Part shown: positions 20,900 through 29,800 of the stretch, piece by piece
Layout: each line of letters starts with the position of its first letter
Position numbering within the stretch: position 1 is the first letter of the stretch
Assembly (NCBI GenBank): GCA_963970005.1
Contig: CAXAMN010021696.1
Coordinates: 829,907 to 893,906 of the forward strand
Length of the DNA stretch: 64,000 nt
Origin: Durusdinium trenchii
Lineage: Eukaryota > Sar > Dinophyceae > Suessiales > Symbiodiniaceae
Reading direction: 5' to 3'
Position numbers and translations under genes: made by a program
The notes under the pieces: generated by a model
The model's input: the letters and a program-made list of their open reading frames with translations, nothing else
What the model was told of the DNA's origin: nothing
Databases searched by the model: none

Positions 20900-21330
20900 G
20901 GGCCCTGCGCGGATCGGCCGCATCATATCTGGCCGCGTTTGAAAGATCTTGTCAGGTTTCCAAATGCGACATTTTTGCAGCACACTTTAGGGGAGGATGC
21001 CTTTCTCTCACTTCGTCTGCCTTCGCGCAGCGCATCTTGCTCTGCTCTCGGTGAAGAGCCGTGTCGGTAGTAGAGTTCTGGATCTGCTGCCTCTGTGCCT
21101 CCCCCTTGTGGGGAGGAGTGGGAGGAGCAACCCCCCTTGCCTCTTTTTGAGAGCTCGCCAGTGGCATTACACTGTCTTCGCTTTCGGTATGTTGGACATC
21201 CCGAGAATGGGGACCGTGGTCTTCCCATTTTGTCACTTCTTTGCGTGCATGAGGCACGATGCTGCCGGCTGTCATGCAGATTACCTGACTGCAGATAAGT
21301 CCAAGATAGAATCTCGTGGGCCATGCATGT
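20900..21330 (-). repeat. Repeat S, copy 3
   Basis: Same orientation as 3750-4190, inside duplication copy 2. Landmarks: GAGCAGAGCAAGATGCGCTG and the AAAAAGAGGCAAGG block on the minus strand. Confidence 0.6.
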
Positions 21331-21769
21331 AAGTGCACTGTGAGACCGGTCAAAAGTCTCCTTCATGCTCTTATGCTAAGCCTGACTGTGAAGGACTTTG
21401 GCAACTAAACCAGCTGCTGCACATGAATATCTACTTTCGAGCGCAGCAGCTCATGCATTGATGTGCCTGTCTGGCTCATCCTCTTGACAGTTCGTTGATG
21501 GACAAGAACTTCTGAGGGCTTTTGCTGAATTCACTGCCCCTGTTTCACTCTTTCATGCCTACCTGGCACCTCGAGTTACACTACAGGTTGCTCCCCTTTC
21601 TTTTTCGTGTTGGTTTTGGTTGTGTTGGGTTTTGTGGGGGCTTGTTTGGTTTTGTTTCTTCCCCTGTTCGGTGCAACCTGGCTGGTAACTCTCTTGACAC
21701 TCGACTAAGGTGACTTGTGCACAACCTGCACACACAGCGCCTCCACTCGCGCAAAAAAAAATGTATAGT

Positions 21770-22305
21770 CCATAAAGTGACCACACTATGCACAGGTCAA
21801 GGGCAGTTTGCATCGGTACTGCCCTGGGCGAGGTGTGCATGGCCAGCTTCTGTGAGCCAAGTCCGCATTGGCCCGTGTGAAGGCCATGGGCACTCTAATT
21901 CGATCATCCATGCCATCGTTGAGGTCCAATGGATTGTCATCCACTTCCCAGGGATCTTGTGACATTAGTTTTTGTCCAGCTCGAAAAGGCTTGTGCAATC
22001 CCCACCAACTAAGGTTGGCAGTCGCACTGGCAGGCGCGAGCGAGGGTAACTGCAAACCGGGTGACGTCAGCTAAGGCTGACTCCACTCCCGAAGGCATGG
22101 TCCGAGGACCAGCTGTGAGCCAAACATTGCAGCAAAATGCAACAATTTGCTGCGACTTGAACCTCAATGCTGACGTCCTGCTCAGCATACTGATCACTGC
22201 ATGGAACAGGCATTCACCACAATGCACCGTAAGCAAGCCAATGCAAGCCTGATGGCTCCCACCTGTGCCAAAAAACACCTGCTACTGCAAGGGTAGATCT
22301 CTCTG
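21770..22305. other. No gene called
   Basis: Short overlapping ORFs on both strands. A minus-strand stretch near 21950 (EVDDNPLDLNDGMDD) looks protein-like but has no counterpart elsewhere in the window. Possibly the 5' part or leader of gene X. Confidence 0.35.
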
Positions 22306-22309
22306 ATCG

Positions 22310-23574
22310 CAAGGCAAGCGCGAGGCTGGAGGCAAGGGAGGCAATGTGCCCCAGCAGCAAGAAATGGATCTGAAGTCAGCTTGCTCCGGCGGTCCCCGGC
22401 AACAGTTCTTCAGAGCAATGCTCGGAGATCCCAAACAAAGCCCGGGCGGAGTGGCGGATATCAGAGAGCTCATCGTACGCTTCTTCTCAAGGTCCCAATA
22501 GGACTATACGAGCCCCGCATGCCTGGTACATGCCACATGAGGTTCCCGGTGTCTTCCGCACGCTCCTTCACCACAGCCGAGGCCTTCGCCAAGAGCTGAC
22601 CGATGCACAGAGCCAGATTGGTATGTCTTGCCGGATGACAATGCAGTGCTTGGCTATGGCTCCTGAGAATGTGCTGAGTGCGAACCCAGCCACACCGTCT
22701 GATCACCCAGAGCATGAACCAGCGCAACAGAAAGTCACTGCAGAGATCAACCTGGACCATGGCCAAGGGGACCATGAGCAGGGAGGCACAGGTGGCCATG
22801 CAACGTTTGCTTTGCTACCAAGTCATGGCTCATGCTGCGGCTGCCACAGCCAGGAAAGGTGTTACACTGCCCCCTCTGCAACTCTACAGCGGTTTACCCC
22901 AAGAATGGCCAATGGCGCGATTGTGCATCTCGAGCAAGCAAGTGAATCGATATGTCCGCACCATTCTCTGGAGGCGGGTGGCGGAGAGAGCATTTCGAGA
23001 AACTTACTTTGGCAGGATTCCTGCCGAGGTGTGCCCCGCTTTCATAGAGGATCTGCTCCAAATCAGTCAAGCCTTTGCAGCGCCACTCGCGGATCTTTTT
23101 GCCTTCGTTAAACAGGGCCATCAGCCGTTGTGCCTTTATCCCTCAAAAGCAGTTAGCGCTCCATGCGAGCCCCCAATTCTGGCAGTATGGCCTTTTAGCG
23201 TTTGTATCAGGGTGCTGTGCCTTTAACAATGAACATAGGACAAGCAAGCAAAAGCAACCAAGGTAGACTCGGCCAAGCGAGAAGAGGCCAGTGAAAATGA
23301 CGTGGATGCGCTCACCTTCATGCAAAAAGTCATCATGTCCTTTGTGCGAGGAATGACGCATGGAGAACAGATACTACCAATTAATGACCTTTTTGTGTAC
23401 CTCCCAGTCCAGCTTCTAGCCCTTGTTGAGTCAATTGGGAAGAGAGGGTTGAAGAGTGGCTGGGGATACCGGCCCAGAAAAGAAGGGGCTGAAGACAACC
23501 CCCTCCTAGTGGCAGGCGTGTATAGCAAAGCAATGGCCTATAATAATGAACCACAAATGCCTGATACAACATAG
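22310..23574 (+). pseudogene. Gene X, unrecognised protein, frame-disrupted
   Basis: A chain of protein-like plus-strand segments in changing frames: a QQFFRAMLGDPKQSPGG block (22395-22500), a segment from the ATG at 22530 (MPHEVPGVFRTLL to EINLDHGQGDHEQGG, about 22770), a segment with MSREAQVAMQRLL, LPQEWPMARL and FGRIPAEVCPAFIEDLL (22770-23115), a short QYGLLAFVSGCC segment in another frame (23110-23260), and a last segment with VIMSFVRG and LFVYLPVQLL to the stop at 23572-23574. Copy 1 (4640-5289) keeps the same order. It is either a gene with short introns or a decayed gene; I cannot decide. No family recognised. Confidence 0.5.
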
Positions 23575-23625
23575 GCCGAGCGAGCATGTGTTTGTGGTGC
23601 ACTTGACCCTTCTTTGGGTCAATCC

Positions 23626-24397
23626 ATGTCGTTCCCATCCCTCCCGCAACTCAAGCTGCGCCTGGAGGTCCCACTGTGGAGAGACCTTGCAGAGGCCAGG
23701 TACTCCCCAATAAAGACGCACCCAGAAGAGTCTGATGCGCACTCTGATGTCACTAGCGTAAGAGAGTTATCGCCCAGGTATGCGCAGCCAGTACCTGTAG
23801 GGACTGACCCCGTAGACCAGGTGGCAGAGGAGTCGATAGAGGAAGAGGATACAGCAGTGGACCCCACATACAACTTTGCGCAGGGATATGGGCGTTTCGC
23901 CATTCGCTATACTAGGCTGGTCACAGCCTTGGGCAATTTTGAACAAGGCAATGCCCAGACAGAAAGCAAAGTGGTGGCAGGTTGGCTGACCTCAGGACTG
24001 GAAATTGCCATGTGCAGAATTCCTCTCACCGCGCCAAGACTTTACTCGACTTAGCACGGGGACACTTTACAACCATTACCACTATGGCTACCCTCCCTGT
24101 CGAGAGGATGATCGACCATACCAGAAATATGGCAACGTGACGTATACAAACGAGCAGTGGGAGGAACTCGGCTTTTGGCTTACGGGGGATCCAACATTCT
24201 TGCGCAAAGTAGAGCGCCATAAGAAAGAACTCAAAGATAAAATCGTGGGCAAACGAGACGACATTGACAACCGAAACAAAGCCCGGCGCATTGCCCCCCC
24301 TGTTGGTGGAGGCAGTTCATCCTCTGCTGCCCGCCCCCATCATCGCAATCGGCCCCCCCGCCGCCCCCGCCAAGAGGGTGGTGGCAGTGAAGGGTGA
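23626..24397 (+). pseudogene. Gene Y, copy 2, frame-disrupted
   Basis: The first ORF (ATG 23626 to stop 24054) encodes an acidic segment (EESIEEEDTAVDP) then ESKVVAGWLTSGLEIAMC. The second, in the +1 frame from about 24005, encodes TLYNHYHYGYPPCREDD, a lysine-rich segment (RHKKELKDKIVGKRDDID) and a Gly/Ser/Pro/Arg tail to the stop at 24395-24397. It aligns with copy 1 across the same junction (SKWLLTGLAVVF; YYRGGYP), so the two halves belong to one protein family. The frame change is +1 here but -1 in copy 1, which argues against a conserved programmed frameshift. Gene X lies just upstream and type C follows. Confidence 0.5.
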
Positions 24398-24502
24398 CTA
24401 CCTGATAACTGCAGGGCTCTCGCTCCCATAGCCTCTGTGAAAGTGGTGGCCTTAGCCATTGTTTTCCTCTGATGAGTGTGATACCCTAGTCATGAGCTAT
24501 GC

Positions 24503-24517
24503 AACTGTTCGGCTCAA
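24503..24517 (+). other. Spliced-leader relic upstream of type C gene
   Basis: AACTGTTCGGCTCAA keeps TTCGGCTCAA, as in the type A and D relics. It lies 39 nt before the ATG at 24557. Confidence 0.45.
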
Positions 24518-24556
24518 TCAGGACGAGTAGACATAGGCAAATCACCGCAGTTAGGG

Positions 24557-25786
24557 ATGATGCCGCATGGCCATGACAAGCACGCCATTGACATCATGCT
24601 AGTGACACTGGCGGGCAATGAATATTCCATGCAGACAAACCTAACCCACTATGACGACCTCACTCAGTTGGAGGATGACATTCTCAGCTTCCTCCCCACC
24701 GTTTCGGACATAGAAGTAATTGGCTGCGAAGTTGACCTTATCGAGCCAGATACCCAGCTACCTTTATCCGATGACTTCCATACTACGCTACTGCGACAAA
24801 ATAAATTGCAAATCATTGTACGGCCATGCAGAGAGGAGGGCCACTCCATCTGGCAATTCCAGGAGAGTGACAGGGAAAGATATCCCAAGGCAGTTAGAGT
24901 CCCCATCAATCCTCGCAAAGAGATTGCGGATCGAGCCATTTATGCGGCGCCCATGCTCCGGCATGTGGAAGTTGCTGCGGGGATCCAGCACATTGGCTTT
25001 GCTGCTTGGCAAGGCTGCCAACAACTGCAGATTGTCAAACTCCCACCCTCGGTCGTCAGTCTGGAAGATGGAGCCTTTCAAGGCTGCTACGTCCTCAGGG
25101 AGGTTGTGGCCCCGGGCTGTGTCCAGTTCAGCCGAAGAGTCTTCGCCGAGTGCTGCTCCCTCAGCAGAGTGGGCGTCGGCAATGACGAGGAGGCAACAAA
25201 TGTTCTTCGCCCGGGGCGCAGTTGGGCCGCTTTGCTTTCGAAAGCTGTCTCACGCTCACCTCTATCACTTTCGCCATGGACCACACCAATAAGCCTCGCA
25301 CCCTGCCAGATGGCAGTTTCTGCGGAGCTGGCATCGAAAGCCTGTGTCTGCCAGGCGACTTTTCACACCATAGGCCTGAGGGCCTGCGAAAACTGCAAGC
25401 GATTGGTCGAGGTCAACCTCATGTGCACAGGCATCACGGTCATCCCCAACTCAACGTTTGCACACTGTGTCGCGTTGTCTGACATCTGGCTACCGCCAAG
25501 ACTGGTACGAATTGGCAAAGAAGCGTTCCTCAGTTGTATATCGCTTCGAGAGGTGGTGATCCCGACAGAACTCCAGGATATAGGCATTCGTGCCTTCTGC
25601 GGGTGTGAGCAGTTGGTGCGTTTCACGCCCCTTGACTGGGGAGAGGTCGATAGAACCGTTCAAGCAGAACATGACGCTTTCCTGATGTGCGACAACTTTG
25701 ACAGAGCATCTTGGGTGGAACTCCTGCCACCGGGGGAACCTGACTCTGATGCCTTTGACGAAGAGCTCTGCACCGAATTCCCATAA
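24557..25786 (+). CDS. BspA-like leucine-rich-repeat protein, type C (two compensating indels)
   Basis: Open for 409 residues from the ATG at 24557 (MMPHGHDKHAID). N-terminal domain at residues 10-100 (MLVTLAGNEYSMQTNL, LTQLEDDILSFLPTVSD), LRR_5 repeats from about 130, C-terminus ending EPDSDAFDEELCTEFP. Between about 25215 and 25363 the open frame gives a non-LRR sequence. The neighbouring frame gives GRFAFESCLTLTSI and GAGIESLCLPGDF, which match the minus-strand copy (9480-9380). So an indel just before 25222 and an extra T in the run at 25360-25363 cancel out. About 48 residues, roughly two repeats, are replaced by out-of-frame sequence. This may be a sequence error, a mildly damaged gene or an early pseudogene. 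Confidence 0.7.
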   Translation: MMPHGHDKHAIDIMLVTLAGNEYSMQTNLTHYDDLTQLEDDILSFLPTVSDIEVIGCEVDLIEPDTQLPLSDDFHTTLLRQNKLQIIVRPCREEGHSIWQFQESDRERYPKAVRVPINPRKEIADRAIYAAPMLRHVEVAAGIQHIGFAAWQGCQQLQIVKLPPSVVSLEDGAFQGCYVLREVVAPGCVQFSRRVFAECCSLSRVGVGNDEEATNVLRPGRSWAALLSKAVSRSPLSLSPWTTPISLAPCQMAVSAELASKACVCQATFHTIGLRACENCKRLVEVNLMCTGITVIPNSTFAHCVALSDIWLPPRLVRIGKEAFLSCISLREVVIPTELQDIGIRAFCGCEQLVRFTPLDWGEVDRTVQAEHDAFLMCDNFDRASWVELLPPGEPDSDAFDEELCTEFP

Positions 25787-25889
25787 CCTAATTTGGTCCG
25801 CAAGCAAGCCAGCCAACCAGGGTGAATGCCTGGTCTCACCCAGCCCCTGCACAGGCGTGGAGTGTACGTTACCCCCCATGCCTCTTGTG

Positions 25890-26460
25890 CGACAAAGGTA
25901 GTAAGGACCTAAAAACGGGGTATCGACAGAGTCACATATTCTCAAACAGTGTGTGAGGACCCGAGAGAGATGACTGAGCTACCTAACGAAACGGCCCTAC
26001 AGTGCAATGTCTAAGGACACCACACCAAAGGTCTAGCTTGGACTAAGGACACAACTCAAGCTAAGTAAGTGCAAGTGTCGCAGGCCAGACTTACTGAATG
26101 TCTAGGGACACCAGTAGTATGCAGCACAGACAAGCAGGGCCACTCCAAGTGTTTCACTACCTCAAAGAACTCTAGGAAGCCAGTGTACTCCAAATCAAAT
26201 TCCCTCAAGCAGTGTCTCAGGACACAACTCAAGGCAGACTGGCGTAAGTGGCGAAGGCACCACCTACCGCGGCGTCTTAGGGCGACGCAGAGAGAAACAG
26301 TACGGGCCAAGGACACTCGTCCGGTGCTTAAGACAAAGAGGCAAACCGCACCCAAGTCAGAAGAGTCAACTACACAGTGGCAAAATCAGATGTGAGCCAT
26401 GTCTAGAGACACCCTCAAGCTAACTTGGGAAAGGTCTAGGGAAGGGGGTGCGTGCCTTAG
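25890..26460 (+). repeat. Spacer with repeated GTCTARGGACACC motifs
   Basis: The spacer between types C and D has repeated short motifs: GTCTAAGGACACCA (26011), ACTAAGGACACAACTCAAGC (26042), GTCTAGGGACACCAG (26100), GTCTCAGGACACAACTCAAG (26213) and GTCTAGAGACACCCTCAAGC (26401). A 108-codon ORF (26069-26395) crosses it. It is rich in K, R, T and Q and has no counterpart elsewhere, so I do not call it a gene. Confidence 0.55.
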
Positions 26461-26601
26461 CACTTGCCCGTGGCGGGGACACTCCGCACAAGAAAAAACT
26501 CAACCAGTCGTTAATGAGAAATCGGTGGCAGCAGGTATGTCCCCCTACCTGGTGCTGTGAAAGACAGCCAACATGTACAAATCGTGCAAGGCACAGTCGG
26601 G

Positions 26602-26616
26602 ATTTTTCGGCTCAAC
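26602..26616 (+). other. Spliced-leader relic upstream of type D gene
   Basis: ATTTTTCGGCTCAAC matches the leader end (ATTTTGGCTCAAG) with a two-base insertion. It lies 26 nt before the ATG at 26643. Confidence 0.5.
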
Positions 26617-26642
26617 CAGCGACCTTCCCTAGTTGCCCACCT

Positions 26643-27873
26643 ATGGAGTCCTCTAGCTCTTCCGACGTTAGCTCCCCGCCGGTCATGGAGTTCCACCTAG
26701 TGCTGACTACCCTTTCCGGCACAGTCGTCAACATCTCCATGAGTATTGCTAAATTTGATCGCTTTGAAGACCTCGAAGATCATGTGGTGGACTATCTTGC
26801 CTCCGTCACTGACCTCAAGGTCTTCGGATGTGCGATTGACTTCTTGCAAGCAGACACACAAACTTATTTAGAAAATCCAGTCTGGGAAAAGCTGCAACAA
26901 AGTACGGAATACTCCATTGTGTTTCGCGATTGCTGTGAAGTGTTTCCCACGAAGGAGAGCTTTGAAGAGTGTCCACTCCGAGACATTCCGCTTGCTATCC
27001 ATGTCCCCATCAATCCGGAGGAGAATTCCTGAGGGGGCCTTTGCAGCTGTACCACGACTCCGCCACGTCAGTGTGGCATCCGGCATGAGGGTCGTTGGAG
27101 CAGAAGCCTGGCAGGGTTGTCGACAGCTCCGAATCGTCAAGCTGCCGGTCACGGTAGTCAGCATCGACAATGCATTCTGAGGCTGCCAATTGCTCAATCA
27201 TGTTACAGCGCCTGGCCGTGTAGAGTTTGGCTATAAAGCCTTTGCTGAATGCAGCTCCCTCCAGTGGGTGTATGCTACTGAGGGAGTGGCAAATCAATTT
27301 TGCAGTGCCGCCAAATTTGGTCACTACCTGTTTCGAGATTGCATAAACCTAGCTGGATTTGCCCTGTGGGAGGCTGTGCAAACACATGAGCTGCCAGTGC
27401 GAAATAATGCCCGGGAACTTGCCCAAGGCTGCCTCAGCTCCACGGGAATACGCACACTTGAACTCACACGGGATTTTCAAGTGCTAGGAGCGCACGCTTG
27501 TGATAATTGTCAGCTACTGAAAAAAGTAGACATCTCGAACACTACGATTGAAGAAATTCAGGAGTTTACCTTTGTACATTGCACTAGCCTCTGTGAAGTT
27601 AATCTGCCGAGCACACTCCACACCATAAGAGTAAAGGCTTTCATGAACTGCGCCGCACTGCCAGAGCTTGCCACCCCTCCCTCATTACGCTACATTGCCA
27701 GCAGAGCTTTTCTAGACTGTACTACACTCCGATGGCTAGTCAAGCTCCCAGGCCGGCATAAATGGAGAGGAATCTATGCAGAAGAAAATGCTTTTGCTAT
27801 TTGTCCAGCTATGCGGTGGCCACCGTGGCTACACATGATTCCCGACACAGGGCATATGTCCGGATTAGTGTAA
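26643..27873 (+). pseudogene. Type D LRR gene with one frameshift and one stop
   Basis: Best-preserved type D copy. ATG at 26643 (MESSSSSDVSSPPVMEFH), N-terminal domain (LVLTTLSGTVVNISMSIAKF, FEDLEDHVVDYLASVTD), LRR_5 repeats, cap GRHKWRGIYAEENAFAIC and stop at 27871-27873. Two lesions: one extra A within 27023-27025 shifts the frame just before PEGAFAAVPRLRHVS, and a TGA at 27178-27180 stands where the repeat consensus NAFxGC wants an amino acid. The stop is one transition (CGA to TGA) from Arg. Both are single-base changes, so it is either a young pseudogene or two sequencing or RNA-editing sites. Confidence 0.8.
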
Positions 27874-27939
27874 AGGACATGTCTCTCACTATGCAAATGG
27901 CCTTGGTACTGGTCCCTGCTAGCTGCCAATGACCTGGAT

Positions 27940-27953
27940 GAGAGCCTTAGCTC
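27940..27953 (+). other. GAGAGCCTTAGCTC spacer motif
   Basis: One of at least seven copies of this short imperfect palindrome (GAGC-CTTA-GCTC) found downstream of LRR genes. Others: 29401-29414, 15852-15864, 14431-14444, 11221-11234, 6308-6321 (reverse) and near 7017-7030 (reverse). Confidence 0.5.
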
Positions 27954-27973
27954 TTTGTCCATGAATAACTCAG

Positions 27974-27989
27974 CTTGTTTAGGCTCAAG
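27974..27989 (+). other. Spliced-leader relic upstream of type E gene
   Basis: CTTGTTTAGGCTCAAG keeps GGCTCAAG and most of the T-run. It lies 32 nt before the ATG at 28022. Confidence 0.5.
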
Positions 27990-28021
27990 CCCACCTCAGA
28001 TCGCAATGGCGACCCCCTAAC

Positions 28022-29272
28022 ATGAGTGCGGACGCCATGTCCCTGTGCAGCTCGCAAGGGAGCGAAGAACGGTCGGGTGCAATACCTCTCATGCTAACCA
28101 CTTTCGCTGGAAAGGAAATCCGGCTATCGATCGACCTGCAAGAATATGACAGGCTTCATGAGTTTGAAAATGCAGTGTTAACTCAGCTCCCCTCTATTGG
28201 AGACAGCAGCACCTTTGGTTGCGAGCTGCAATTTGTTCACAAGGGCACCCATGAAGTGCTGGCTGACCCTATTTGGAACACCTTGCGCGACAATCACAGT
28301 TTCAACGTAATTGCCCGTCAGTGTTTTGTAGATGCGCTTCACAAAGGGCATCTCAAGGGAGGAGCGAAAGCCATTCGAGTTCCATCCGGCACCACTGATC
28401 GAATATTGCCACAAGCTTTCTCGTTCCACACGGAAGTCAGACATGTTCAAGTAGAAGCAGGAATTCGTGTTGTAGGGGAAGCTGCCTGGAGGAGCTGTCA
28501 GCGACTGCAGATGGTCCACTTGCCGAGCACAGTTGTCTGCCTGCAACATGGAGCTTTTCGCAGATGCTACCTACTAAGAGCCGTTTTAGACCCAGGCTGC
28601 AGGCAATTCGGAATCAAGGTCTTTGAGGCATGCTGCTCGCTAACGCAAATTGGGGCACCTAGTCACACAACAAACCAGGTAGCCCCACCAGCGCAACTCC
28701 GGCCCAGAGCCTTTGAGAAATGCGCGGCTTTGCGTCACCTCAGCTTGGAAAGGACAGAGCATGACCCCACCAACCCAGAACGAAGCTTGCCTGAATGTTG
28801 TTTCTTGGAAGCCGGCATCGTTTCGCTCTCCCTTCCGCCAGATTTCACGTGGGTGGGGCCCGCTGCCTGTGAGCGCTGTAAACGGCTCCAGATTGTTGAC
28901 CTGTCCCGCACGGACATTGTTGAAATCCTGGGGTCTACCTTCGCACACTGCTCGCAGCTGCAAACGCTCAACCTCTCTAGCAAATTGAGACGAATAGAGC
29001 AAGAAGCATTCCTTCACTGTGCCTCACTAAGAGAGGTCCACATCCCAGTAACCCTACTCTACATTGCTCGGCGTGCTTTTGCTGGTTGCACGCAGCTTCG
29101 CACATTCTGCAAAGCAGGGAAAAGCACGACTTGGAGGGGGACATACGCTCGAGTCAATGCCTTTGACAAATGCGACCTATTTGAAAAGCCTCTGTGGCTA
29201 CGTTTCCTGCCGCCTAATGCCAAAGACAGCTGGAGGGAAGACTTCATTGAAGCAGTGCGCTCGGGCTCATAG
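28022..29272 (+). CDS. BspA-like leucine-rich-repeat protein, type E
   Basis: Intact, intronless, 416 residues from the ATG at 28022. N-terminal domain at about residues 20-110 (IPLMLTTFAGKEIRLSIDL, DRLHEFENAVLTQLPSIGD, FGCELQFV, ending FNVIARQC). LRR_5 repeats from about residue 130 (PQAFSFHTEVRHVQVEAGI) to 365 (ARRAFAGCTQLRTF). Conserved cap STTWRGTYARVNAFDKCDL, then PLWLRFLPPNAKDSWREDF. Closest to type A in sequence and start. It follows the damaged type D gene by 148 nt, with the spacer motif and a spliced-leader relic between them, and is followed by another spacer motif and R1 copy 6. Confidence 0.9.
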   Translation: MSADAMSLCSSQGSEERSGAIPLMLTTFAGKEIRLSIDLQEYDRLHEFENAVLTQLPSIGDSSTFGCELQFVHKGTHEVLADPIWNTLRDNHSFNVIARQCFVDALHKGHLKGGAKAIRVPSGTTDRILPQAFSFHTEVRHVQVEAGIRVVGEAAWRSCQRLQMVHLPSTVVCLQHGAFRRCYLLRAVLDPGCRQFGIKVFEACCSLTQIGAPSHTTNQVAPPAQLRPRAFEKCAALRHLSLERTEHDPTNPERSLPECCFLEAGIVSLSLPPDFTWVGPAACERCKRLQIVDLSRTDIVEILGSTFAHCSQLQTLNLSSKLRRIEQEAFLHCASLREVHIPVTLLYIARRAFAGCTQLRTFCKAGKSTTWRGTYARVNAFDKCDLFEKPLWLRFLPPNAKDSWREDFIEAVRSGS

Positions 29273-29549
29273 CTGCATAGCCACGCTGTATCAACAAAGA
29301 AAAGTCCTTCCCCAGTGGCCTGAACGAAAGTCGGCCCTCGACGAGCAAAGTGATCTCCATCTATCCTTCTTCGCCTGCAATTTTGTGAGCCTACCGGGAT
29401 GAGAGCCTTAGCTCCTTGCTCATGGCGCTTCGTAGGATGCTAACACACGACAAGTGCCAGACGCCACAATGGCAAGGGCGACCATACCCCTGCCAACAGA
29501 CTGAGGCCACATTTGCTTGGCCGTTTCTGAGCAGCCGCCCACGTCAAGA

Positions 29550-29800
29550 TGCATTTTGCCCTTCGTAGCGAATTCAGGCCCTTCTTTCTCTTTGGTAGTT
29601 CATGTTTTCACCTGTTTCACATTCGTACAGAGGAAAGACTATTAACATTGATGGGTTTGTTTGGTTGTGGTTTTGGGCTTTTTGGGGGCTTGTGTGTTTG
29701 TTTGCCGCTTTTTTGGTGGCTGCCTCGTGTTTCTTTACCCATCAATATGCTGTGTTTCCTATCCTTCTATGATGACCTGGGCACACCATTGCGTGAGTCC
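29550..29800 (-). repeat. R1 element copy 6, partial
   Basis: Reverse orientation: the TAGCGAATTCAGGCCC block at 29567, the TTCACCTGTTTCACA block near 29610, a GT-rich tract, and the ATGATGACCTGGGCAC block at 29768. The outer part beyond the CGAATTC block is missing. It marks the right end of the LRR array. Confidence 0.65.

Larger units (their letters stand above)
18993..21761 (+). repeat. 2.8-kb segmental duplication, copy 2
   Basis: Partner of 1840-4635. It starts inside the last 30 codons of the type B gene and ends at an A-run (21753-21761). Here the type B gene is complete, so this copy has the original left context and copy 1 is the derived one. Confidence 0.9.

Noticed and set aside
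16849..24397. Programmed ribosomal frameshift in gene Y
   Set aside because: The two copies shift in opposite directions and no canonical slippery heptamer is present at both.
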